Assembly: GCA_936440205.1 (NCBI GenBank)
Contig: OW387146.1
Location: 25,172,458 to 25,236,457, forward strand
Source of the DNA: Lepidonotus clava
Lineage: Eukaryota; Annelida; Polychaeta; Phyllodocida; Polynoidae
DNA length: 64,000 nucleotides
Direction: 5' to 3'
Every line of letters begins with the position of its first letter. Positions within the stretch are counted from its first letter, which is position 1. Positions 45,230-56,938 of this stretch are shown here, piece after piece. The position numbers were made by a program, and so were the translations under genes. The notes beneath the pieces were generated by a model, which worked only from the letters and a program-made list of their open reading frames with translations, ran no database searches and was not told the origin of the DNA.

Positions 45230-46237
45230 ATGATACCTTCACGGAAAGATCTTCTTGGCTATGCACTTGTTTTGCTTAGCATTTTGTGCTTTGTGGCATC
45301 AGGTGCAGCCGTTCAAGCATTAGAGCGTGCAGTACCTGACTTTGAACTAAGTGTATTCAGATACTCTGGAGCTACTATAATATCACTGATGTTTATCATC
45401 TTCAAGAGAAAATCATTCCATGTATCAAGGGAGTACCACCTTGGCATTATAATGATGGGTGTTACGGGTTTCACCTTTAATTTGTTTTATTATTTTGCAA
45501 CATCCTTGCTACCTTTAGCACATGTGTATGGGTTGAACGAGAGTTTTAGGACAATTTCATTTTCAATTCTCATCTGCTACATTACTAAAACATGCCAGAA
45601 CTTTATTACAACTGCAGCCATATTGGGCTGTATTGTTGGAGCAGTTCTTGTTGTTCAACCATGGAGTGCATTCTCTAGTGGATTTATACCAGGATTTATG
45701 GAAATCAGTGGAATATTATCAAATAGTTCCTATGATAACAGCCTGATGTACTACCAAGACCACCTACATAATACACCATGGGTTATAATTGGATACATTT
45801 GTCTTTTACTTGCTGGCATAACTGAGGCTTTCTATCTTTTAGCTGTAGGGGTAAAACTGCAAAATGTGGATTCATTTATCCAAGTTTTCTACTCCTCTTT
45901 GTTATGTGTTCCCATATCAGTGATAGCATCCTTCTATATGGAAAAACCCACCACAACTTTGAAGCCACTTGACATAATCTTCGTGCTGGCACATGTCACT
46001 AGCATTACATTTACAATCCTTACTGAGGTGTTTGCTTGCAAACTTATTGACCCTCTGCAGGTTTCCATAATGGAGAACCTTACTACAATTGTCAGTCTCG
46101 TTCCTCAGTATACCTTCCTAAGTACACATCTGTACGGTAGACGGAACGTCCTGGAGGTAGCCGGCTGTGTTGTTATCACAGGGTCCCTTATTCTCAGTGG
46201 AGTATCGTCCACTGCTAAAAAGCATGAAGACTTGTAG
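45230..46237 (+). CDS. SLC35G-like EamA/DMT transporter, copy 3
   Basis: Intronless, 335 residues from the shared start MIPSRK. An in-frame ATG at 45176 adds 18 residues rich in Ile, Trp and Phe, but this extension is not open in copy 1 and I do not favour it. Same ten-helix plan. Differences from copy 1 and 2 are scattered, for example MEKPTTTL in place of MEQPTTTL. The 3' flank is of the second kind, without the MITE, and has AATAAA at 46363 and 46384. Confidence 0.85.
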   Translation: MIPSRKDLLGYALVLLSILCFVASGAAVQALERAVPDFELSVFRYSGATIISLMFIIFKRKSFHVSREYHLGIIMMGVTGFTFNLFYYFATSLLPLAHVYGLNESFRTISFSILICYITKTCQNFITTAAILGCIVGAVLVVQPWSAFSSGFIPGFMEISGILSNSSYDNSLMYYQDHLHNTPWVIIGYICLLLAGITEAFYLLAVGVKLQNVDSFIQVFYSSLLCVPISVIASFYMEKPTTTLKPLDIIFVLAHVTSITFTILTEVFACKLIDPLQVSIMENLTTIVSLVPQYTFLSTHLYGRRNVLEVAGCVVITGSLILSGVSSTAKKHEDL

Positions 46238-46463
46238 TTATGTAAATCAAATACAGGTGTACAGACAAGTAAAGACAAAAAAACAATCTTGAGATTCTAA
46301 ATCTTGTCTTGCTCTTATGTTATGTAATGGATAACTTACACTAAAATTGTTCATGTATAGGAAATAAACTTAATTCATAAGCAAATAAAACTCTTGGCAG
46401 TGGTCTGAAGTTAAGTTATGTTAGATTAATGCCAATAATAGTAATTAAGTAATAATGATTGTA

Positions 46464-46969
46464 ATGATAACAGCCTGACGTACTACCAAGATCACCTACA
46501 TAATACACCATGGGTTATAATCGGATACATTTGTCTTTTACTTGCTGGCATAACTGAGGCTTTCTATCTTTTAGCTGTAGGGGTAAAACTGCAAAATGTG
46601 GATTTATTTATCCAAGTTTGCTACTCGTCTTTGTTATGTGTTCCCATATCAGTGATAGCATCCTTCTATATGGAAAAACCCACCACAACTTTGAAGCCAC
46701 TTGACATAATCTTCGTGCTGGCACATGTCACTAGCATTACATTTACAATCCTTACTGAAGTGTTTGCTTGCAAACTTATTGACCCTCTGCAGATTTCCAT
46801 AATACAGAACCTAATTACAATTGTCAGTCTCGTTCCTCAGTATACCTTCCTAAGTACACATCTGTATGGTAGGTGGAACGTCCTGGAGGTAGCCGGCTGT
46901 GTTGTTATTACAGGGTCCCTTATTCTCAATGGAGTATCATCCACTGGCAAAAGGCATGAAGACTTGTGA
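46464..46969 (+). pseudogene. SLC35G-like half-copy (C-terminal five helices only)
   Basis: The copy begins in the middle of the central loop and is open to its normal stop for 167 codons (46466-46969), exactly the second half of the 335-residue protein. It joins the 3' flank of copy 3 at a 5-bp ATGAT shared by the flank and by the gene. It has no own promoter region or conserved start; an internal ATG at 46598 would give 123 residues. The MITE that follows has AATAAT where copies 1 and 2 have AATAAA. Most likely a non-functional product of illegitimate recombination, although one EamA half remains open. Confidence 0.8.
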
Positions 46970-46977
46970 ATCAGAAA

Positions 46978-47181
46978 CAGGGGCCATATCTTCGAAATAG
47001 TTTCAGTGATTAGCCTAATCAGGTGAAATTTGATTAGTCTGTCATAATGCCTGATTCTGTGTGCTACCAAAAGATGCAATCATTTTTAAAAAACTTTGAC
47101 AGAATAATATGAATGAGACACTAATCATAATTGACTTTATTAGCCAAACCACATAAATTAGTTACAAAAATATGCCTCCAG
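46978..47181 (+). mobile_element. MITE in the 3' flank of the half-copy
   Basis: This is the third positional copy of the 38748-38953 element, with ends CAGGGGCCATATCTTCG and GCCTCCAG. Its AATAAA has become AATAAT. Confidence 0.7.
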
Positions 47182-47722
47182 TACGTTTAATTAACAAATT
47201 CACTGGTGAAATGAGTGGGCTGTCGTACAAAACCGATTGCAACAATGAGCAGTCGGTCAATAGGGAAATAAACATTGTCCAAAATGATCGCTGTTGGGCC
47301 ATTTTTCACACTGACAAAAGAATTGTTTAGGATGCTGTTTCAAAGCTCAGCTTCTTACCACATATAGTAATTGGCCGCTGGATCATAAAACTGTTTACCG
47401 AATTCTCCCAACCATGGAGACCTTTTTTTTGCATTCATTTTGCATTTATCATAGTGTACCTGCAGACTAGCCTAAATCAAGATACATTCTGGGAAATGTG
47501 TAGGCAAGTTACAACGCTTAAGTATATAGATTAAAAAAAATAATGGCATAAGTTTGGTTTGAAATAATGGAAAACTAATACAGACTATTTTTTCATTTCA
47601 TACCTACAAAAATTTTATATTTTTCAAGTTTGTTTGAAAATTCATTCATTTTGCATAGATATATACAGGGATGTAAGTTTTCAGAGGGAAACACTAATAG
47701 ACATAAGATAAATACAGAAGTA

Positions 47723-47861
47723 TCAGTGCTGGATCTAGGGGGGGTGTGGGTGGATGGGCCCGGGCCCCCACTCCCCTGTTAAATCTTGTTTGTGGGCCCC
47801 CTCCCCAGTACATTCATGTTTGTTGGCCCCCCACTCTTTCAATTCCTGGATCCGCCCCTGA
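47723..47861. mobile_element. Short MITE with TCAG...CTGA ends, third paralogous copy
   Basis: The left end TCAGTGCTGGATCTAG and the reverse-complemented right end TCAGGGGCGGATCCAG match at 13 of 16 positions, and GTA flanks both sides. It is 139 bp and is the cleanest of the three copies. Confidence 0.65.
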
Positions 47862-48881
47862 GTATGATATATGGGAGCGTAGTGGCGGATCACTGAAGGC
47901 CCCTTTAGATGAGGTTACAGGTAAAATGTTTCTCCCCCGTGTGGGTAACCAACCATGCATGTGAGACTTTAGAATAATTAAGAGGTGACCTGGTGGTGAT
48001 GTATATATACAATAGATCTGGCCAGCAAGAAACAGCTCATTTTGTGTTTCATTAATAGTGACATGAAAATAGTTGATAGTTTTGGCTTGATACCATAAAG
48101 TCCATTTTATATGGAGTGTAGTATGCTAACAGAACAGTGGAGGGGTCCACAAACATAAATGCACAGGGGGAGGGGCCCCCCACAAGCATGATTCAACAGG
48201 GGAGGGGGGGGAAGGCAAGTGTCCACCCTCCCCCACTGGATCCATCCCTGGGAAGTGACAGAAAATGTTGAGATTTTCAAGTGGTTTCTTGTGTCCTGGA
48301 TCTATAGTCAGACTGAATATGACTTTGGTCACGGCAGTTCACATGGAAGTAGGAGTAACGACTGGAGTTAGGCTACCTACGGCTAGCTGACCATGGTCAT
48401 CGTAATAACAGTCTGGTAGTAAGGGAAGTGAAGAAAGACCTTCAGTGAAAATATCATCCTATAGGTTTTGTAAGACATGGATAACAACTGTGATGATTCC
48501 TACCCATGGAGTATGTAGGCCATACCATTAGGACAGAACATGTGCTTCAGTTACCATTAGGATCTGCTGTATGCAATAATTATATTTTGTACATGTGCAA
48601 CAAAGGATCTTTTCTTTAATATGGGTGATTTCTCTGTGACATTATCATGGCATAGCTCATGCTGTTTAATGTAACACCACCTTCAGTGCACATAGTCTTC
48701 TTGAACTTCACCTAATAACATAATATGGGCAACATTTTCAAATAATGTGCCTTACTTTTCTAAATCCTGCTGCTGCTACCACTGCTGAATATATAACACT
48801 CAACTCAAGAACTGCAATTTTGGGATAGTGTTGATTCAAATGATACAAGGAACTTATTTTATTTGGATTCACTTAGCAAAA

Positions 48882-49888
48882 ATGATGCCTTCACGGAAGG
48901 TTCTTCTTGGCTATGCACTTGTTTTACTTAGCATTTTGTGCTTTGTGGCATCAGGTGCAGCCGTTCAAGCATTAGAGCGTGCAGTACCTGACTTTGAACT
49001 AAGTGTATTCAGATACTCTGGAGCTACTATAATATCACTGGTGTTTATCATCTTCAGGAGAAAATCCTTCCATGTATCAAGGGAGTACCACCTTGGCATT
49101 ATAATGATGGGTGTCACAAGTTTCAGTTCTAATTTATTTTATTTTTTCGCTACATCCTTGCTACCTTTGGCACATGTGTGTGGGTTGAACGAGAGTTTTA
49201 GGACTATTTCATTTTCAATTCTCATCAGCTACATTACTAAAACATGCCAGGACTTTATTACAACTGCAGCCATATTGGGCTGTATTGTTGGGACAGTTCT
49301 TGTTGTTCAACCCTGGAGTGCATTCGCTGGTGGATTTATACCAGGATTATGGAAATCAGTGGAATATTATCGAATGGTTCCTATGATAACAGCTTGATGT
49401 ACTACCAAGACCACCTATATAATACACCATGGGTTATAATTGGATACATTTGTCTTTTACTTGGTGGCATAACTGATGCTTTCTATCTTTTAGCTGTAGG
49501 GGTAAAACTGCAAAATGTGGATTCATTTATCCAAGTTTTCTACTCGTCTTTGTTATGCGTCCCCATATCAGTAATAGCATCCTTCTATATGGAGCAACCC
49601 ACCACAACTTTGAAGCCGCTTGACATAATCTTTGTGCTGGCACATGTAGCTAGTATTACATTTACAATAATTACTGAAGTGATTGCCTGTAAACTTATTG
49701 ACCCTCTGCAGGTTTCCATAATACAGAACTTAATTACAATTGTCAGTCTCGTTCCTCAGTATACCTTCCTAAGTGCACATCTGTATGGTAGGCGGAACGC
49801 CCTGGAGGTAGTTGGCTGTGTTGTTATCACAGGGTCCCTTAGTCTCAGTGGAATTTCGTCTACTGGCAAAAGACACGAAGACTTGTGA
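48882..49888 (+). pseudogene. SLC35G-like transporter, copy 4, with a one-base frameshift
   Basis: The copy is full length, but in the run at 49347-49348 it has two T where copies 1-3 have three, so the frame shifts about 155 codons in and meets a stop at 49395-49397 (171-residue product). Everything after the shift is open in the next frame to the normal stop at 49888 and well conserved. That points to a very recent loss or to a sequencing or assembly error. The 3' flank is of the second kind, with AATAAA at 50040. An in-frame ATG at 48828 extends the N-terminus as in copy 3. Confidence 0.8.
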
Positions 49889-51454
49889 TTATACAAATCA
49901 AATACAGGTGTACATATATGTAAAGAGATATAAAAACAATCTTGAGATTCTGGATCTTGTCTTGCTGTTACATTATGTAACGGATATAACTTACACTACA
50001 ATTATTCATGTATAGGGGGAAAAACGTAATTCATAAGCAAATAAAACTTTTGACAGTGGTCTGAAGTTAAGTTATGTTAGATTGATGCTTATAATAGTAA
50101 TTAAGTAATAATGTTTGTAATGATTATCGTTCGTCACGTTTCTGCTAACACCATGAATGAAAATAACTGTTATTTACTATAATCAAAATCTCCATCGATA
50201 CATCTAGGTTTCAATAAAAAGTTGTGAAAAATTATTGGACTTGAATGATTTCAGAACTGCTACTCAGGAAGTATCGACGTCTCACAAATAGTCAACTTTG
50301 ACTGATAAATCGGCTATTGGGGTGTCTCTTTCGCCAAACAGAGCAACTTCACCTAAATTGACTATGAACGGAACCAGTATGTTTAGGCACTCTAGAATGT
50401 TATAGTTTTATAATTTCAAGGGGGAAAATTACTTCAGGATGATCAAATTATACGCGTTTTAGGATAGGGGTGGAAATAATACCTCTCTTTACTGATAAAA
50501 TTGTTGGAAAATATACATAAACAATATGGTCCACAGAGTCGATATGGTTTTGGCTTACACGTTGTTACAAAGATTTGTTAGAGACTTGGCGCATACGCCT
50601 TTGTTTATGGCTTAAAAACTGAAAAAAGTGATGGTTAAAACGGGCATGGGGGCCCACAGCCCCCAATTCATTATGTACAATAATACTCATACAAACAAAA
50701 CGTCTTGTAGAATGGTAGTTCCAAAAAGAAAGTGCCAGTTCTCGTATAAGCTTTGGCTGGGGAGGCTCCTACTCATAGTTATGGCCCTAGACCCTTAAAT
50801 TCGACATGGCGACATGGCCCTTTTTGAGCTTAATGACATGCAACAGGGCTATTTCTTAAATTTGACAGGGCGACATGAATGTTTCTTAAAATTGATATGC
50901 AACATTGGGGACCTCCCCACCCCACCCATCAAGGGCCCCATAACACCGTAATATTTTAGTTTGGTTTACCTAGGGATGGACGCAGAATTATTGGAGCATG
51001 GCAACACTCTATGTCACTTTTCCGAGAACTCGGTTTGGCTATATGTTGTGTATAATTATCTTTAATTACATATATTTTACTTCACTACCAAAGGTCAAGA
51101 TTTCCCTTAAGAATATTTTCGTTGCAATAAAGATTACAATTATGTGACTCATTTTATTGTTTTTACTTCATGCAGACGTATTTCTTTGAAATGGATGGCG
51201 GTGAAGACGTCGTCAGTTCTTTAATAATTACACCAGATTGTGATTCCAAATAGAAACGTTAACATTAATTTTTGACAGACATATCTCATGTACTCATGTA
51301 TAGACCTTGTGCAGACGTTGTCACGTGGCCATGTTTTGATAATCACCGTTCTTGAACATATAGCCATTATATACATTTTAGAAATCATTAAATATATACA
51401 TAGAAGTTGTTCATCATGATATAGGCCTAATATGCTCATTTCATCTTTATTAAG
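49889..51454. other. End of array and unique spacer; no gene
   Basis: The sequence to about 50140 is the second-kind 3' flank shared with copy 3. Beyond that I recognise no repeat, exon or RNA gene. Confidence 0.5.
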
Positions 51455-51715
51455 CAGTGGCGTACCCAGGGGGGGTTCCGAGGGTGTCTGGAACCCCCTC
51501 AGATTTCTCAAATGTTAAATATTTAAACTACAAATATAGGGAATTATCGAAATTAAGGGTCTCTGGAACCCCCTCAGATTTATCAAAGTTTGTATAATTT
51601 AACTACAAATATAAGGAATTATGAAAAATAACTTGACGGAACCCCCTCAGTTTTACATTGAACCTCCTCAATTTCCCTGGAACCCCCTAAAATTTTAGGG
51701 CTGGGTACGCCCCTG
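51455..51715 (-). mobile_element. 261-bp MITE, CAGKGGCGTACCCAG family, copy 2
   Basis: Reverse-orientation copy of the 28.73-kb element, with ends CAGTGGCGTACCCAGGG and GGGTACGCCCCTG. It is flanked by TTAAG on both sides (51450-51454 and 51716-51720), a clear 5-bp target duplication. The two copies are close to each other in sequence, so the family was active fairly recently. Confidence 0.88.
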
Positions 51716-51720
51716 TTAAG

Positions 51721-53800
51721 CAAACATAATTGCTCTAAATGTTTTGATATCAAATACAATTAGAGGGAAAAATGACCATTTGGGAGTGTAATTTAGGTGG
51801 TCTCTTTGTGAGGCCTCTACCTAGAGACCGGTCTTATTAATGAAGCAAAATCAGACATGAAATAGAGGAAAATATTCCGTTCTTCCCAAAAAGTGGTCTT
51901 AAAGTGGGGTGGTCTCCTTTAATAGTGAAGTAGTCGTTAAGTGGGTCCATTCTAACCTGATCACCAAGATGGCGTCCAGTCCCTTTCTGGCTATTGTGAC
52001 GGCATCTGCAGGTCTATACCCTCAAAACATCTTTTAAAAAGAGATTTTTCATCGGAAGTATTGTTGTCTCCCATAGAGAAGATGGGACTTTTTCTGCCTC
52101 ACTTAATCCCTTCACAACACCAGGAGTCATATCTTCGTAACTGATTAGACTAATCACGTCCACTTTGATTAGGATCTCATATCTCGAGATACCATCATAT
52201 TCTATTGTATTGTAAAATAATCTATAATGGGAACTATTAAAAGAAAAAACTTCTTATTCTAGACATAATTACTGACAATAAATACTAATCAAAATTCACT
52301 TGATGACACTGATTAGTTATGAAAGTATGGCACCAGATCCGTCAAGGCCTATCCATAGGTAACCCACCAATGCTTTTAGGCATTTCCATGCCCTCTACGT
52401 TCAATACCTTCTAGTATCATTTTATCCTTTGCCTAAACTGTTTTACAGCCAAACACCTTTTATGAAAATCTTAAATTTGGGATCCTGTGATGCACCAATA
52501 TCTGTGAGCCAATTATTGATACAAAACACGTTAAGTTAAATCACTTCTTTTAGTATCACGTCTAAGTTGGTGTATTTTAAGTACCTACTGCGTGCTAGGG
52601 AGATTAAGCAATACCAACGCATCTCGATACGTCAACGTATATCTACATTTCCAGGCTTTCACTGGGATTACGATTAAAAAAAATTTTAATTGAATCTACG
52701 TTACATTATTATATGATCTTAACACTCAATTTTGAGGAAATATTTTTCAGCTTCAAAATGAATAAGAGATACGTTACATTTTCTTTACGTGATGTGTTAG
52801 GTGTTGCTTAACCTCCCTACTATCTGGCATAGCGTCACCTATAGCTTTCAAGGATTATGGTGTGGTGAAAGGATTAAGAATTCGATTGATTGATTTACTT
52901 AACTGAAAAAGAACAAATACGGACTGCCAAATATCTTCTTACAAATTTATTCGACAGAGTGAACATGATTTCGTTGATGGATGAACAACGTGTTGTGCTG
53001 TCTGATAAGTGTAGATAAAAAGTTCGGTTACTTCTTGGTTCCGTGTAAAAAATCAACATACACTGACATAGATACATACAGTTATCCAGACGTGACACTT
53101 ATGCGGGAGGAACATGGGAACATAGTAGAATTATATTATTAGCATGTCGCGGGCGAGACTATTTGATCGACAACATAGAATCGCCACTACTGAATCCTAA
53201 CTCACAAACTGAGAGAAAAAAAGCCACAGGGTGGCAACATTTAAAGTTTCATAGTCTGAAGATTTTTTTCAGTTTTTTTTTCTGCATCAGTAAAACGTTT
53301 TTCTTTTGCCCCTATTGGGAGCGGAAAAAATGGCGACTTACGAACAATGCGCAGCATATGCTGACTACAGGTTGAGAAAGAAAGACATCATCCTGATATC
53401 CCATTGCAAACAAAAAGAGTCTGTAACAGTAGAACAAGCAATTCAAGATGAATGAGTTAAGACTAAAAGCGAAAGAGGTGGGATAATTGCTCGGTGAGAC
53501 CGAGGAATAAGTTAACAGTTCGGTTGTTGGCATGTCCTTCGCAGTCTTCGAGTCACCTTGACACCCAAAAGTGTCCTTTCTTGTCTATGGCAGTTTTAAA
53601 CGTAGCATTTTGTAAAAGTACATGCAAAACAGTTACTTCAAGTAATACTTGAGTGAGAGGTCGGTTATCTTCGTGTTCTCCACACCTCCTTATGATCAAC
53701 ATTTGTGGTTTGCGCTTCGCTTGCACACTTGGCACAGCCTTTGGTTGGAAGCTGTGGACTTAATCGCAGGGATTTTTTTACTTGATTCTTTTTTGGTCAG
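51721..53800. other. Spacer with one diverged MITE; no supported gene
   Basis: A diverged relative of the transporter-flank MITE lies at 52121-52336. A 41-codon plus-strand frame at 53330-53455 begins in a favourable start context (AAAAATGG) below an ATTGG box, but it has no recognisable motif. The region from about 53.8 kb is 3' UTR of the calponin-like module at 54.06 kb. Confidence 0.45.
52121..52336. mobile_element. Diverged member of the transporter-flank MITE family
   Basis: The left end CAGGAGTCATATCTTCGTAA and the reverse complement of the right end CTGGTGCCATACTTTCATAA match each other and the ends of the 38748-38953 element, including the following ACTRATTAG. This shows that the element is mobile and not just part of the array unit. 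Confidence 0.65.
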
Positions 53801-53807
53801 TCACATT

Positions 53808-53813
53808 TTTATT
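53808..53813 (-). terminator. Candidate poly(A) signal for calponin module B
   Basis: AATAAA on the minus strand, 247 bp past the stop codon at 54060. The hexamer is short, so only its position gives support. Confidence 0.4.
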
Positions 53814-54059
53814 CATCTTAAATGGACATTCTTCCTTGCTGTCAGTCACTTGATTGAGATTTCTTTGTAAGTACATTATTTGTGAGTCCTTTGTTCGTGA
53901 CCTTCTTTGTATTGAGTTCGTCTTTTTGAGTTCATCTTTCTGGTTTAGCAGTTTCCTTCTTGTAACAGGACTCTGTTGTGTCTTCTTGGTGGTGAGCTAG
54001 TGACACCGGTTTACTTCAGTTTTCGTTTTCTTGTAGAGGGGTCTGGTGGTGGGTTTTGT

Positions 54060-55877
54060 TTAATGGCGGGCTGTGATGTCCCTCCTGCCTCCCCAGGACA
54101 TGCCTTGCTGGTTGGCTCCCTCAGTCTGCCCCATCTGGAGACCGATGACCCCCGAGCCCTCAGCTGTAAGGTCGTCCGACCTGATGTCAGCGATGTGACG
54201 GACAGCGCCCATGGACATACCCTTCTGGGAGTCACCACCGGTGTAGCCGTACTGGCCGCCAATGATGCCCCTGCCCTCCACAGTGAGGTCGTCAGCACGG
54301 ATATCGGCAACATGGCGGACAGAGCCCATGGACATACCTTTCTGGGAGGCACCCTTAGTGTAGCCGTACTGGCCTCCAATGATGGCAGACCCCTCCTTGG
54401 TAAGATCATCAGCTCTGATATCAGAAACATGACGTACCGCGCCAAAAGACATTCCCCTCTGGCTGTCACCCCCAACGAAGCCATACTGGCCTCCGATGAC
54501 GCTCTGTCCCTCCTTGGTAAGGTCGTCAGCACGGATGTCAGCAACGTGGCGAACAGCTCCCATGGACATACCCTTCTGGGATGCGCCGTGCACGTAGCCG
54601 TACTGGCCACCAATGATAGCGCCTCCCTCCTTGGTGAGGTCGTCAGCACGGATATCAGCAACATGGCGGACAGCGCCCATGGACATACCCTTCTGGGAGT
54701 CACCCTTGACGTAGCCATACTGGCCACCAATGACTGCCCCTCCCTCTGCCGTCATGTCGTCAGCACGGATGTCGGCGACGTGACGCACAGCTCCCATCGA
54801 CATACCCTTCTGGGATGCACATTTATTGGTGCCAGCCTGAAGGCCAATGATAGAGTGGCCCTGACGTAGCGTATCATAATTGAAGTTACGACGGTTCAGG
54901 TTGGTTGGCTTAGGACCGATCGTAGGTCCTTGGAAGTGGTGGCGTTGAGCCTGTAAGAGATAGGAATGAGAATAGGTCAGTAAAGCATAGTTTGTACTGG
55001 TTCGTCTGGTCGATAGGTTGAGAACTGCAGTAAATATACATCATAATTATTATAAATTCTAGTATAACTTCCATCTTGATGGAATCTTAGAAGAGACTAA
55101 TTGAGAGGGTGGGCACTGGCAACGGGGAATTGAATGCATTATTGAAAGGCCAATACTTAAAAATCCTGGCCACATACGAGAGGTACCAGCTGGTAAGGGG
55201 GGTGTTGTATTTACAAAATGGTATTCAAATATTTTTCCATAATATTATAGGATACTCGTTAATATTGGATTCCGACATAACTTTTAATGTGTGACATTAC
55301 TTCTTATTTTTAAAGACTATATAATCATTATCAAGGAGTATAGACGTTGATGTTATTGGTATCGAGCCACCCTCTGTATTGTTATAATTCCCAAGTCAAC
55401 CTTACAAAATATTACACAACACCACTTAATATCTCAGCTAGGATCAGAATTTACATACTATGCTTCAAGGTCTAGGAGAAAACAATAGTTGCATTCCGGT
55501 AACCCGAACTATCCAAATTGTTTGCCCCGACTTTAGGATTTTTACAAACTTGTCAGAGAAAATATTTAAGTTTAATTGATTAAAACATAATTGGGGACAA
55601 TTTTTAACAGTACAACATCCCAAAAAACCTCAAAGAAAAAACCCGACCTTGCTACATTTTTTAACTGATGTTACCGGAATACAACAATTCTGTTTCTTTG
55701 GCCTTATTTTTTACTGTTTATGTATTTATTTGTGCTTACCTCCGAACCCAGGGTTTGGATACAGGAGATAACTTGCGCCATGTTGGTACCATCAAACAGG
55801 TCCACAGTTTGGAAGGTGGAGTTCCTGTGGACGCCATAGGCCTCGCAGAATTGAACAAACTGCTCGATGTTCTCCAT
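54060..55877 (-). CDS. Calponin-repeat protein, module B (CH-domain 3' exon plus seven calponin repeats)
   Basis: Exons 55740-55877 (138 bp, starts MENIEQFVQF and ends TLGSE) and 54060-54950 (891 bp, stop TAA) join in phase 0. The first gives the C-terminal half of a calponin-type CH domain. The second has a TIGPKP linker and seven calponin repeats of the form IIGGQYGYxxGxSQKGMSMG at a 39-residue spacing, ending GMSWGGRRDI. CH plus many calponin repeats is typical of invertebrate muscle actin-bundling and stabilising proteins (vertebrate calponin has three repeats; nematode UNC-87 has seven but no CH). The 55.9-57.77 kb interval contains no N-terminal CH exon, so this module is either joined to the exon at 62715-62811, or starts at its own MENI methionine, or has an exon I missed. 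Confidence 0.88.
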
Positions 55878-56932
55878 CTGTGCAATGGGAAATTTAAACG
55901 AAAATTAAGACATAGTTATTTCAGATACATATCAAACAGAAAAACTATTCTACTTTATTATAGAAACTAAGTTTTTTTTGAGAATTATCATTTAGGTGAT
56001 TAAAAGTGTAGTATTATTCTAAAAAATATTTTATTGTAATATATAAGATGTACCCACCATGTCCTCTGAATCTTTGTTAAAATTTCATGCATCTGTATAA
56101 CTTGTTTTCTGAAGCCAACTAATTAGAAATGTGTTCGTTTAAGAAAATGTGCAATCAACTGAAGAATAGGTTAGTTGAAAAGAAACATACTAGCTCAGAC
56201 CATTATCTTTAAACAAAAGCAATTCAAAAACAAAACAGAAATATATCTATTCGTATCTTCCTAAAGCAACTGCCCAATTCAAGTTTCTTTATCTTGATAG
56301 AAAGCATTAATATAATAAAGAACTATTAGATAAAAGGATTGCATGCCTAAGTAGGATTGATAAGGTGGACATAACTCAACCAAGAAAGAGTGCTTAAATA
56401 AAGCCTAGATAAATGAATAGATTCAGGATAAAAGAAATGGATGAACAAGTAAATCAAAACAACTTAGGTCATTCCAACATAATCATGCTTCCTCAAGAAA
56501 GGGAAGAAGATCAACCATTCATAGCAAACCTGTTCCAGTAGATCAAAGTACATTATGAGTAAACAAGTAAAATGATTTCAACACTCACAGTACTGTATTT
56601 CAACGTGACATCAATCGACTTATCGGTGCGCTTTGTCGAGTCCATCCGTATCGACTACAATTTATGCATCTCATACTTTCCAATTTGGAAATAACTTTTG
56701 AGATAATTTCAATATCAAAACCTGAATACATCAGGTTTCTGTTTATCCTGATATCTTTGAATGGTACCAATATAGGTGGCACCATTAATTCACTGAAATC
56801 CAGACTTGAAGAATATCAGTTTTGTAGCCAAACTGTCTACAAATGAAAATCATCTTGAACGGAAAATCATGCAACGGAAACCTTCGACACGAAAAAACAA
56901 GCTTACTCCATCATGAAACATAACAAATAAAC

Positions 56933-56938
56933 TTTATT
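56933..56938 (-). terminator. Candidate poly(A) signal for calponin module A
   Basis: AATAAA on the minus strand, 835 bp past the module A stop codon at 57773 and before module B begins. If used, module A has its own 3' end, and module B must be reached by alternative splicing or by a separate transcript. Confidence 0.4.

Larger units (their letters stand above)
37413..50140 (+). repeat. Tandem segmental array of SLC35G-like transporter genes (unit about 2.825 kb)
   Basis: Five gene copies or part-copies share coding sequence and flanks. The shared 5' flank can be followed from about 320 bp upstream of copy 1. Start-codon spacing is 4,673 bp (copies 1-2), 2,825 bp (copies 2-3) and 3,652 bp (copies 3-4). 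Removing the two insertions private to copy 1 (192 and 1,651 bp plus their TTAA and TA duplications) gives 2,824 bp for the first interval. Removing the 732-bp extra segment that holds the half-copy gives 2,920 bp for the third. Two kinds of 3' flank exist: copies 1, 2 and the half-copy carry a MITE; copies 3 and 4 do not. Confidence 0.9.

Noticed and set aside
53330-53455. 41-codon plus-strand frame with a good start context
   Set aside because: No homology recognised and no supporting splice or poly(A) signal; short frames of this size are expected by chance.
53976-54869. 297-codon plus-strand open frame and related minus-frame shadows over the calponin repeats
   Set aside because: They are out-of-frame readings of a repetitive exon; the other minus-strand frame contains clear calponin repeats with matching splice sites.
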